The position numbers and the translations under genes are program-made. The notes beneath the pieces are model-generated. The model saw only the letters and a program-made list of their open reading frames with translations. It was not told where the DNA came from and did no database searches. Positions 35,900 to 44,556 of a stretch of DNA of 64,000 nucleotides are shown piece after piece; the stretch's first letter is position 1; each line of letters opens with the position of its first letter. Source of the DNA: Staphylococcus saccharolyticus (GTDB lineage Bacteria > Bacillota > Bacilli > Staphylococcales > Staphylococcaceae); contig NZ_UHDZ01000001.1 in NCBI RefSeq assembly GCF_900458815.1, positions 1 through 64,000 on the forward strand, given 5' to 3'.

Positions 35900-36242
35900 G
35901 GTCATTCCCTCCTTTTTTTAGTAAATGACGTTCATCGATAAGTATACTTTTAGTATCAGTGAGGTACAGAAAATCCATATCAAAATGATCCAGATAATCA
36001 ATACTGATGAGTTGGTTATTGGCGTACATAAGAAATGGATAGATACTTAGCTCATGTAGCTCATCGTTATAGTAGGTATAGGTTTCAAGTGTGAGATGAG
36101 TAATAGGAGAATGCTCTACAAAACGAGTAGGGAGAATATTTTCTGCTGCTTCTTCTAACGCTTCACGTTCCCATGTTTCGTTATTAGAAAGTTGAAATAA
36201 GCGCGTCATATATTGTTTGAGTTCTTGAGTAATGGTTTTCAT
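35892..36242 (-). CDS. SAUGI-like uracil-DNA glycosylase inhibitor (DUF950)
   Basis: SAUGI proteins are DNA mimics that bind and block uracil-DNA glycosylase. This 116-residue protein matches the family pattern: ILPTRFV near residue 35, then LETYTYYNDELHELSIYPFLMY, then HFDMDFLYLTDTKSILIDERHLL. It is strongly acidic, as expected for a DNA mimic. In SCC elements it sits beside ccr genes. It is the first gene of the small operon. Confidence 0.87.
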   Translation of the reverse strand: MKTITQELKQYMTRLFQLSNNETWEREALEEAAENILPTRFVEHSPITHLTLETYTYYNDELHELSIYPFLMYANNQLISIDYLDHFDMDFLYLTDTKSILIDERHLLKKGGNDHE

Positions 36243-36763
36243 ATAATTGCCTCCTAGATAGTGTGATAGTGATGTAGTTGGTATACATCATTGAGATAAT
36301 ATATATTTGATTTATCGTTTATTACGAATCCCGGTAGGAATAAGAGAAAATTCCATATAAAAACCCGTGATAAATGTTGGTGTGACAAGGAAATCCCGGA
36401 ATCCCACTCATTTTGACGAACAATCAACTAATTATTTATACGTATTTATGATGAGTGTATCTCTCTAATTCCTTATATATATAATTTATTTATAAAAAGT
36501 AACGGGGTTTTGGGATTGTGCTTGCACAATCCTTCTGCTTCTTCGAATCTGCAAATCCCATTCCTTTCCCGTTAAAAAATCATTGTGGGATGTTCTTTAG
36601 CAATTTCAATATAAGCTTCGTGTAGTTATGAAAATAATTACGACAATGACTGTTTCATTAGATAAGTGTTATTGAAATTGATAAAGAGAATTCTTGATAA
36701 TAGTTAGATAAAATAAGTGAAAGAAGATAGGGGAAATTACTGTTATAACAATGGTTCTATTAG
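36243..36763. other. Gap between ccrB and SAUGI
   Basis: No gene is seen in these 521 bases. A perfect 9-2-9 dyad (GGATTGTGC-TT-GCACAATCC) lies at 36513-36532. Another pyrimidine/purine patch, GAATCCCGGTAGG (36326-36338), echoes GGAATCCCACTC at 36399. The promoter of the SAUGI operon must be near the 36243 end. Confidence 0.5.
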
Positions 36764-38152
36764 CTAAATAGTAAGATATAATGTTTGGGGCAAAAATAAA
36801 GACGAAGTGCTAAAGGGCACTTCGTCAAGGGTATGATTATCAAATAATTGTTTAATAATATTATTATTCAGTTTGAGTGTAACATAGAACTGTTTCTTAT
36901 GATGTTTATCTTTTCGGATATCAATACGATCGATGACCGTTAGATACAATGATTTCAACTGTGATTTCTCTAATTTATTAATGTCTTTGAATATTGCTTG
37001 TAGTACGTTAGCTATAATTTCTGCATCATAAGAAGGAGTTTCAGCTTGTTTGTCTTGTTCTAATTGACCAATTTGGTCTTTAAGTTGATTCAATTCAGCT
37101 TGATAATTAAGTATCGTTGGTTTTAATATACTATCTAAGTCAGGGTTATCTTGAATGGTTTTCGTCAATGTATTCATTTTCGATTTCACATCTTCGTAGT
37201 GTGATTGTTTATAAGCGATGTCATGATTCAAAGACGATTTATCTATTTGGCTTCGTTTATTTACCTTTTCAACCAATTGTTTCAATGCGTTTTTACTTTT
37301 GATCACTTCTAATATCCGATTCATAACATACTTCTCCAATATATCTGCTCTAACGCTATTGGCCGAACAAACTTTTGATCCTTTATTACGGAAATTACTA
37401 CATGAATAGTATCTGATTCTCTTCTTAGTCCCATTTTTTAACGTATTAGTCGTATTGCTTGCAGCCATTGCTGCGCCACATTTTGGGCACTTTACAATCC
37501 CAGTCAGTAGGATTTGTCCCTTTACCGTGAACTTGTGGTTTAATGCGTTCGCTATCTTACGATAACCGTGACCTTTGGCATAGGATTCAAAGATATATTT
37601 GACGATATTCGCTTCATGTTGATTGATTATTAACTCTTTTTTACTGTCAGGTATTTTATCATAGCCTAGAGGTAAATTACCTTGGTAATATCCTTCAATC
37701 GTTCGTTGCCTTTGACCATTATATACGTTTTCTACAATCGTATTTCTTTCAAACTCAGAGAAACTGGCAAGAATTTGAAGCATTAACTTACCTGTAGACG
37801 TGGCAATTTCTATTTTTTCAGTTAGACTAAAAAATTCCACATTAAGTTTATATAATCTTTCAACAATACTTAATAAATCTGAGGTGTTTCTGGCTAAGCG
37901 ATTGGTTTTGTACACCATAATACAGTCTAATTTATCTTCTTTCGCATCTTTCAACATACGTTGTAATTCAGGACGTTGAGTTGTTTTACCGGATATGCCA
38001 CGGTCGGTATATTCATCAACGACTTTATAACCTTGAAATTGACAATATTTTTTGAGCTGATTTAACTGACCTTGAATACTATAGCCATCGGTCTGCATTT
38101 CAGTTGATACACGTGTATATAATCCAATACGTTTTTTCTTTAAATCTTTCAC
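36764..38152 (-). CDS. ccrB: Cassette recombinase CcrB with internal deletion
   Basis: CcrB is a large serine recombinase that, with CcrA, excises and inserts SCC. The N-terminal resolvase domain (RIGLYTRVSTEMQ, catalytic Ser in RVSTE) and the C-terminal zinc-ribbon and coiled-coil parts (KCPKCGAAMA, YYSCSNFRNKGSKVC) are preserved. It is only 462 aa against about 542. In the recombinase domain ANALNHK is joined to FTVKGQILLTG, losing about 70-80 residues in frame. It is probably inactive. GTG 38152 overlaps the ccrA stop. Confidence 0.88.
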   Translation of the reverse strand: MKDLKKKRIGLYTRVSTEMQTDGYSIQGQLNQLKKYCQFQGYKVVDEYTDRGISGKTTQRPELQRMLKDAKEDKLDCIMVYKTNRLARNTSDLLSIVERLYKLNVEFFSLTEKIEIATSTGKLMLQILASFSEFERNTIVENVYNGQRQRTIEGYYQGNLPLGYDKIPDSKKELIINQHEANIVKYIFESYAKGHGYRKIANALNHKFTVKGQILLTGIVKCPKCGAAMAASNTTNTLKNGTKKRIRYYSCSNFRNKGSKVCSANSVRADILEKYVMNRILEVIKSKNALKQLVEKVNKRSQIDKSSLNHDIAYKQSHYEDVKSKMNTLTKTIQDNPDLDSILKPTILNYQAELNQLKDQIGQLEQDKQAETPSYDAEIIANVLQAIFKDINKLEKSQLKSLYLTVIDRIDIRKDKHHKKQFYVTLKLNNNIIKQLFDNHTLDEVPFSTSSLFLPQTLYLTI

Positions 38153-39508
38153 AAGCTTCCATTCCTTTCATGAGATATTAAGTGTGACTGTTCAACAATA
38201 TTGATTTGACTATGTTTCAAGTAGATTCCTTGTAATTGTTTAGTTTGAGTTATCGTAATGTCATCAATCAAAGGGGCTATATCTTCTAATGTCAATTTAT
38301 TTTTAGTTATATGATTGATTGTCTTAGTCATTTGATTAGGTAAATAAGTGGGGGAAGGGGAATGTGTTTCGCTTTCATTACTAGTAGATAGTCGTTTAAA
38401 TGTTTCTACATCAATATGATTTTGAGCTAGTTTTTCGATAAGCTCTTCTTGTGTTAGCTGTGTTTATTTATATTTTATTTGTCGCTGATTTAGTGTTTGT
38501 AGTATTTTCTTATTTAAGCGATTATAAAACGATTCATTTTCAAAATACGCTTTACAAGTATTGAGAACGTCTGCTTCAATCGTTTGTGCATTTATACCAT
38601 TAAACGAACAGGTGTGATAAGCTTCATTCATGTTTTTAGGGCAGACGTAGTGAATGTTTTTCTTTTTTAATCGTCAAGTTAGTTAATGTTGATTGACAGT
38701 AAGGACATTTGATTCGTCGCTTTAGCTTATTTCTAGAATTGGATCGATTGTATTGCTTATGAATACGACGCTCTTGTGCTTCTTCAAACGTATCAACATC
38801 AATAATAGGCGGAACCATATCATTAAACGTTCCATACTGATTGATGACACGACCACAATAGTTAGGATTCAAGAGAATGTTTCTAACTTGGTAGGGCTTA
38901 CGAGAAATAAATTCCACATCTTTATCTAGATTTTGAGAAATTTTCTTATAACCTAGGCCTTGTAAATACCAACGATAAACAGCTTTGACTGTAGGTGCTT
39001 CTTCTGCATTTACAATAAAGTGACCTTTATTATAACGATAGCCAAACGGCGCATGTGTTGTAATCAATTTACCTTGCTAGGCTTTCTCTCTAATACTATT
39101 TTGTGTTTGTTCGCTGATGTTATTCGATTCCAATTCCGCTAGGCTCATGAGTATGTTCAAGCGAAAGTAATCAAATTCTTTAGCTAAATCAAAATAGCCA
39201 TCGTTAACACTGATAATTGTGACATGATACTTTTTACAAATTTCAAAAAGTTGTATAGCGTTTTTCAAATTACGATGAAGTCGATTCAGACAATAACAAC
39301 ATAACACTTTACAATTTCCAGAAGTAATGATCTCTACCATCTTTTGATAGCCCGAACGTTTTGTATTTCGTCCGCTTCTCTTATCATCATAAAATTGTAC
39401 GTTAGTCCATCCATATTGCTTAGCAGTGTCCATAATGAGTGCTTTTTGAGTAGCTAAGCTTTGTTGTTTTAGTGTACTTTGACGTACGTAACCAATAGCT
39501 TCGACCAT
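38149..39508 (-). pseudogene. ccrA: Broken cassette recombinase CcrA
   Basis: CcrA is the partner of CcrB. The start is ATG 39508 after GGAGGTG (MVEAIGYVRQST). The resolvase domain ends at an in-frame TAG (39074-39076) where REKA should continue into QGKLITTHAPFGY. The frame is then open to about 38640, where a shift in TIKKEKHSLR... breaks the zinc-ribbon region. Another stop follows near 38460, and the last 60 codons (38149-38331) are open again. No functional protein can be made. Confidence 0.93.
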
Positions 39509-39560
39509 AGTATTCACCTCCACGAAGATAATATATATTTATGAAAGAATTCAAATAAAG

Positions 39561-39587
39561 GTCCAACGTGTCATCAACACGTTGGAC
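39561..39587 (-). terminator. Perfect hairpin upstream of ccrA
   Basis: GTCCAACGTGT, the loop CATCA and ACACGTTGGAC form an 11-bp perfect stem. On the minus strand it lies eight bases after the stop of a 20-residue frame and is followed by TTTATTTG. It most likely terminates that mini-gene. Confidence 0.7.
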
Positions 39588-39594
39588 CGCAATC

Positions 39595-39657
39595 TTAGTT
39601 ATCATGACTTAACTCTTTAATAACTAAGTCAGTTAATACTTCAATTAAATCATTCAT
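39595..39657 (-). CDS. Tiny amphipathic peptide gene upstream of ccrA
   Basis: This 20-codon frame begins MNDLIEVLTDLV and ends in ELSHDN. GAGG sits eight bases before the ATG and a perfect hairpin follows the stop, so it looks like a complete expression unit. The Leu/Ile/Val residues fall on one helical face, somewhat like short alpha-type phenol-soluble modulins or type I toxin peptides, but the net charge is negative. I do not recognise it. Confidence 0.45.
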   Translation of the reverse strand: MNDLIEVLTDLVIKELSHDN

Positions 39658-39676
39658 GATATTTACCTCACTATCC

Positions 39677-39814
39677 ATGCATGGTAAATATGTTAAAGCG
39701 GAAGTTGAAGGTATAAGTGATTTTCATAAGCGTGTAAAAGAAGGATTTGCTGCTAATGATGTGTTATTTCAATTAAGGTTAGAGATGAGTGTACATGAAA
39801 ATAAGTATGATTAA
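39677..39814 (+). pseudogene. C-terminal remnant of an unidentified gene
   Basis: This 45-codon frame (MHGKYVKAEVEGISDFHKR... ending VHENKYD) has no ribosome-binding site but protein-like composition. It is probably the tail of a gene whose front was lost when the cassette was rearranged. I could not identify the family. Confidence 0.3.
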
Positions 39815-39872
39815 CTACTAATTTATACAAATAGATATTGTAATATGCATTTGAATTGAAAAATATTTTAGT

Positions 39873-39912
39873 AAAACGCATCATTAACCAATACGCAGAA
39901 TACATTAATAAA
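39873..39912 (+). other. Degraded SCC attachment site with inverted repeat
   Basis: AAAACGCATCATTAA...ATACGCAGAATACATTAATAA aligns with the intact site at 42178-42223 (AAAACCGCATCATTAA...ATACGCAGAAGCGTACCATAA). The inverted-repeat half is nearly intact and the recombination core is mutated. It looks like a former cassette end inside the present element. Confidence 0.65.
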
Positions 39913-39995
39913 CAAAAAAGATGTGTACTATGAAAAATATTTATTAAATGATATAAAGCAGGCATACATAAATAGTACAACTTTATATTTTAAAC

Positions 39996-40514
39996 TTATG
40001 CTTGTAATTGTTTGATAATTTCTCTATTGAAATTGTCTAGATCATCTGGTGTACGGCTTGTTACGATATTATTATCAACTACAACTGATTCATCAACAAC
40101 ATTTGCCCCTGCATTAGATAAATCTTTACGTACATTGATAACACCAGTTATTGTACGCCCATTTAAATCGTCGGTATCAACTAGTAAAAGTGGACCATGA
40201 CAAATCGCAAATGTTAGTATATTATTTTGAGTAAAATACTTAGTAAATGTACCATAGCGGCCTTCTTCATCACCACGTAAATGGTCAGGTGAAAATCCAC
40301 CAGGAATTAATAAAGCATCATAATTTTCTGGCTTAGCATCTGCGATATTAACATCTACTGTTACTTTTTCACCATGTTTGCCGACAACTTCATGGTTAGC
40401 AGTATCACCAATAACTTCAGTCTCAAACCCAGCATTTTCTAATGCCTCTTTTGGACTAGTTAATTCTATATCTTCAAATTCATCTGCTAAAATGATTGCT
40501 ACTTTTTTAGTCAT
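39996..40514 (-). CDS. DJ-1/PfpI family general stress protein
   Basis: This 172-residue DJ-1/PfpI superfamily protein is of the YfkM/GSP18 type, linked to stress or reactive-carbonyl protection. The nucleophile elbow is AICHGPLLL (Cys) and the partner Glu is in the N-terminal ADEFEDIE. A good AGGAGG lies before the start. It lies between the degraded and intact cassette ends together with an alcohol dehydrogenase, which suggests a shared carbonyl or aldehyde detoxification role. Confidence 0.87.
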   Translation of the reverse strand: MTKKVAIILADEFEDIELTSPKEALENAGFETEVIGDTANHEVVGKHGEKVTVDVNIADAKPENYDALLIPGGFSPDHLRGDEEGRYGTFTKYFTQNNILTFAICHGPLLLVDTDDLNGRTITGVINVRKDLSNAGANVVDESVVVDNNIVTSRTPDDLDNFNREIIKQLQA

Positions 40515-40669
40515 AACAGAAATTTCCTCCTAAATTATAATTTTAAATCTATATACTACATACACTAAAAAAAGGAAATTAAACACAAAATACTAATTAA
40601 CTTATTTATTTAATCATCGGAATAATTTCAAAATTTTATATTCATATTTCTTTTTAATTTATATATTTA

Positions 40670-41821
40670 TCATTGTGGTTTTAAAATGACTTTAATATTG
40701 TTGTCTTTTTTCTGATCGAAAATATCATAAGCTTGTTTTGCATCTTCTAAAGGCATAGTATGCGTTATAATTTCTGTTGGATCAAACACTTCATTTTTAA
40801 TCATTTCATATAATTTTGGCATTTGATGAATAACTGGCGCTTGACCACTTTTTACTTGAACATCTCTATTAAAAATTAAATCTATTGGAAAATTATCTGC
40901 AGGTGTACCATAAATACCCGTTAATTGAATGGTACCAAATTTTCTTACTGATTCTGCTGCTGTAATAATTGGACTAATATTACCGCGTTGTGCTGAGTTT
41001 GAACTAATCTCTAAATCATCTTGAGCTACTTGTCCATCCATTCCCACACAATCTATAACAACATCTGCGCCACCCTTTGTTGTTTCATGAAGTAATTTTC
41101 CGATATTATCTTCTTTAGAAAAATTATATACTTCAGCGCCGTTGAATTTTTTCGCATGGTTTAATCTGTGCTCTACATTATCAATGGCAATCACACGTTC
41201 AGCACCTTTTAACTTAGCAAATTTTTGTGCCATTAAACCGATTGGACCACAACCTAGAACAATAACAGTATCACCAGATTTTACGCCCGCATGTTCAACA
41301 CTCCAATAAGCTGTTGGGACAACATCAGATAAAAATAATACTTGTTCGTCTTTTAAATCACTATCTGGAACTTTGAATGAAGAGAAGTCAGCAAATGGGA
41401 CTCTTAAATACTCTGCTTGTCCTCCCCAGTGGTTCCCGTGCATGGCACCAAAACCGAAAAGTCCACCATTGTTCATTTTCCAACTTGCTGGGGATGGATT
41501 AGAATTATCACATTGAGACTCCATATGGTTATTACAATAGAAGCAATCGCCACAACCAATGTTAAAAGGTATAACTACTCTATCGCCTTTTTTTAAAGTC
41601 TTAACGTCTTTTCCTACTTCTTCTACAATTCCCATTGGCTCATGTCCAATAACAAAACCAGGATCCATAAATAAGTCGCCTTGATGATAAAGATGTAAAT
41701 CAGAACCACATATACCTGAAGCTGTTATTTTAATAATTGCATCTGTTGATTCTTCTATCGTTGGATCTTTCACTTCACGAACTTCCATATTTTTATGACC
41801 TTGATAAGTAACTGCTTTCAT
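40670..41821 (-). CDS. Zinc-dependent alcohol/formaldehyde-type dehydrogenase
   Basis: This medium-chain dehydrogenase resembles the glutathione-independent formaldehyde dehydrogenase group. The catalytic zinc ligands are in CGSDLHLY and GHEPMG, the structural zinc cysteines are in CGDCFYCNNHMESQC, and the Rossmann motif is VLGCGPIGLMA. It is 383 aa. The ribosome-binding site GGAGGGCG precedes the ATG at 41821. It is probably an accessory gene brought by a cassette; the substrate cannot be told from sequence. Confidence 0.88.
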   Translation of the reverse strand: MKAVTYQGHKNMEVREVKDPTIEESTDAIIKITASGICGSDLHLYHQGDLFMDPGFVIGHEPMGIVEEVGKDVKTLKKGDRVVIPFNIGCGDCFYCNNHMESQCDNSNPSPASWKMNNGGLFGFGAMHGNHWGGQAEYLRVPFADFSSFKVPDSDLKDEQVLFLSDVVPTAYWSVEHAGVKSGDTVIVLGCGPIGLMAQKFAKLKGAERVIAIDNVEHRLNHAKKFNGAEVYNFSKEDNIGKLLHETTKGGADVVIDCVGMDGQVAQDDLEISSNSAQRGNISPIITAAESVRKFGTIQLTGIYGTPADNFPIDLIFNRDVQVKSGQAPVIHQMPKLYEMIKNEVFDPTEIITHTMPLEDAKQAYDIFDQKKDNNIKVILKPQ

Positions 41822-42973
41822 TAATATCGCCCTCCTTCAGTCAATCTACCCCTTCTAGCACGTTATAAACCCAGAATATTAATAGACTATTTTTAGATTA
41901 AGTAGATATGTTCATATTCGAGACTGTTTTAGTATAATGGTTAATAATTTATTAAAGACTATAATAGATTTTAGTTTTGTGTATGAAATATTGAATAGAA
42001 ATTTTCATGCAGATAAGAGAAAGAACAGTGATTATTCTTAATAAGGCAGCTTATTTCATCAATCGATTTTACGTTGGTGAGCTGTTTGAAAATCTTCTAA
42101 AAATAGTAATGAACAAATTAAGATATATATATTTGAAGGCAGATAATAATAAAGTTAAATAACTTTTTTTAGTATTTATAAAACCGCATCATTAATCGAT
42201 ACGCAGAAGCGTACCATAAATAAAGCTAAAAATTAAGTTGTAAGAATTTTAATTTAAACTTAATTAATGAAAGTTTGTTTAGAAAGTTTCAGAGTGAAGT
42301 AGATTAATCGAAAATATAATGTCTACAATAAAATGTAAGTTAATTAAAAGAATTACTAATATCATTGCTTTGGAACATGAAATGTAAAAACTTATAACCT
42401 ATATCCAACAATATAGAATGCTATAATTTGATGGCAGAATGACAATATCAATCGCTTTAAAATGAGGTTAGGAGATGACTTACATTATTAATTGATATCA
42501 TCAAATATTCATATAAATAAGAGTGAGAATAAAAATTACTATGTAAAAAGCGATGGTAAGGGTTAAAAAAGATGACTAGAACGTATAATGTGAATAAATA
42601 TGTCATTCAGAAAAACTATAATAATCTTAAATTACATAGACTAAGGTTGTATAAATTTAATACAAAAGATGGAAAGGTCATAAACATTAGCAAATCAACT
42701 TTTGTAAAATGGAGTAACTTTGATTGAGAAAATACAAAAAGATGAAGTATTTACGTGTGTGTTTAGAAGGACTCAAAATACTTATTATGCAGGCCAGTTA
42801 CTCTCTCTACGTATTAACAAGAAGGGTTTAATAACAACTTTGATGTTTCAAGAAATGTCATTAGAAACGTTAAAGTTAGTATCGTAGATTATAAATAAAA
42901 TAATCGGTTATGGATTAAGTTGAGTAAAAAAAGGGAGTATAGGACTCCCTTAATAAGTTGGTATATAAGTGAT
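41822..42973. other. Cassette junction region with short unidentified frames
   Basis: Apart from the attachment site at 42178, this 1.15 kb holds no recognisable gene. A 51-codon frame at 42572-42727 (MTRTYNVNKYVIQKNY...) and a following frame to about 42886 (KIQKDEVFTCVFRRTQNTYYAGQLLSL...) look protein-like and may be remains of one gene. Neither has a clear ribosome-binding site. Confidence 0.4.
42178..42223 (+). other. SCC right-hand attachment site and inverted repeat
   Basis: The inverted repeat AAAACCGCATC is followed by GAAGCGTACCATAAATAA (42206-42223), matching the rlmH core GAAGCATATCATAAGTGA. Together with 32496-32524 it bounds a cassette of about 9.7 kb. Confidence 0.85.
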
Positions 42974-43333
42974 TTACTTTTTCAATAATATTTTAATTCC
43001 TCTGATAATATTTAAGATATACAATATTAAAGCAATTAAAAAGAATATAATAGCAATGACTAAAGCAATAATAAATATTAATAATTGATGATTCAAAGGC
43101 TTATCAAATATTTCTTTTGAAAAAATAATAGCCGCTCTACCTATAAAAAAACTAATCCAAGTCAAAGCATGATTAACTAGTGCTTTTTTACCATGTCTTG
43201 ACGTTGGTTCATCAGCGAGTATACATACCAATAAAGGTAAAATGACAGGTGCAAAAAAGATACTTAAATAACTCAGTGCTGATAAAACATAACTATTGTC
43301 ATTTTTATTCATATTACTGTTTATATTTTCCAT
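42974..43333 (-). CDS. DUF4870-like small membrane protein
   Basis: This 119-residue membrane protein has three or four hydrophobic segments and fits the DUF4870 pattern (ALSYLSIFFAPVILPLLVCIL near residue 20, then a polar turn and KKALVNHALTW). Its function is unknown. ATG 43333 is used because GGAAGG lies eight bases before it. It lies outside the cassette end, next to an IS remnant. Confidence 0.75.
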   Translation of the reverse strand: MENINSNMNKNDNSYVLSALSYLSIFFAPVILPLLVCILADEPTSRHGKKALVNHALTWISFFIGRAAIIFSKEIFDKPLNHQLLIFIIALVIAIIFFLIALILYILNIIRGIKILLKK

Positions 43334-43342
43334 TCTTTTCAC

Positions 43343-43777
43343 CTTCCTTATTTCTCTTTACTTATTATAAAAACATCAATCATAGACTATTACAACAGTT
43401 AACAAGTAAACTTACAACAGTGTAAGTAATACATTGAAAAAATGTTATTTGTATATTTCTTCTAGACAAATAAATTAATATTTTTTACTTAAGGTTTTAC
43501 ATGAATAAATGCATAAATAAGTGGTAAAATAAACTAGACTCATTTAAATAGTATTTCTTATAAAATCACCTCGATAGATTATAGATTAGTGAGGTTTGTT
43601 GAAAATTATTTAATAATCCATATAAAAGAAGTAGAAAGACTAGCTACAACTATTAGATGATATAACATTATGTAATATAATGTTATAGAATTAATGAAAG
43701 AAAGATGATTTAGATAAACATGTATTAATCGAAAAGATTAGAGTAGCTGTCTTGGGAAAATACAAGGAGTTCATTAT
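43343..43777. other. AT-rich gap, no gene seen
   Basis: This is the upstream region of the DUF4870 gene and the downstream flank of the IS remnant. I see no gene, repeat or RNA that I can support. Confidence 0.4.
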
Positions 43778-44466
43778 TCATCCATTTATCACATGGTCTT
43801 CTTTCATTTTCGTAAATGTCGCATCATAATCTGTTTTAGAATAGCTATTTCTATCTTGAAGAATTGATTTTTGTGTTTCATGCTTATACTTTCGCTCAGA
43901 GTAATGACTAAATTTCTTTCTGTATTTTTTGATTCGAGTTCGCTTGTGATGTGTTTGTTTTCTTAACTGCGTACATTCCTCATTGTCGATGCGATAATTT
44001 AAATCTTCGACTTCTTTATCTAAATGAGTACCAATTAAATCTATATCTTCTGTTGTTAATTCATAATCATTATCTTCTTTAATCTCAGGTATGATTTTAT
44101 TTTTTGCTAATTCACGATAGAGTGCTTTAGAATCTTTATTCATTTTTGATTCATGGTTATGAATGCTCTTTTTCAATACAAATGTATATCGATTGGCATT
44201 TGCCTCAACTTTTGTACCACCAATAAAAATAGCTTTATCATCTATAAGATTTTGTTTCAAACACTGACTATGAAATTAAATAAATAAAGATTCTAATAAA
44301 GCATCTACTTGGGGATTTCCTCTAAAGCGATGAATCGTTTTAGAGGAAGGTGTTTGATTTTGTGAAAGCCACATCATCGTACACTATCACTAAGTAATTT
44401 TTCTATTTTACGACCAGAAAATACAGATTGTGTGTAGGCATATAAAATAATCTTCAACATCATTCT
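43778..44466 (-). mobile_element. IS1272-like (IS1182 family) transposase remnant
   Basis: The frame 43778-44260 (KAIFIGGTKVEANANRYTFVLKKSIHNHESK..., SYSKTDYDATFTKMKEDH) is the central part of an IS1182-family transposase of the IS1272 type. Upstream (44260-44466, other frames) are its earlier residues, including AYTQSVFSGRKIEKLLSDSV, MWLSQNQTP and FRGNPQVDALLESLF. They are interrupted by a shift near 44385 and a stop near 44280. The first residues and the whole C-terminal half, with the catalytic end, are missing, as are terminal repeats. Confidence 0.82.
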
Positions 44467-44556
44467 TTATTTAAATAATAAAGTGTTATCCAATATTAAG
44501 TACACGAAATATTGGATATATTTATAGAGAGAATAATTGTTAAGGTGGATGAGAGG

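Noticed and set aside
39509..39523. Upstream GTG start for ccrA
   Set aside because: The GTG overlaps the ribosome-binding site GGAGGTG that serves ATG 39508, and CcrA proteins start at the AIGY region.
32496..42223. SCCmec
   Set aside because: No mecA, mecR1 or other resistance gene is in the cassette, so it is a non-mec SCC remnant.
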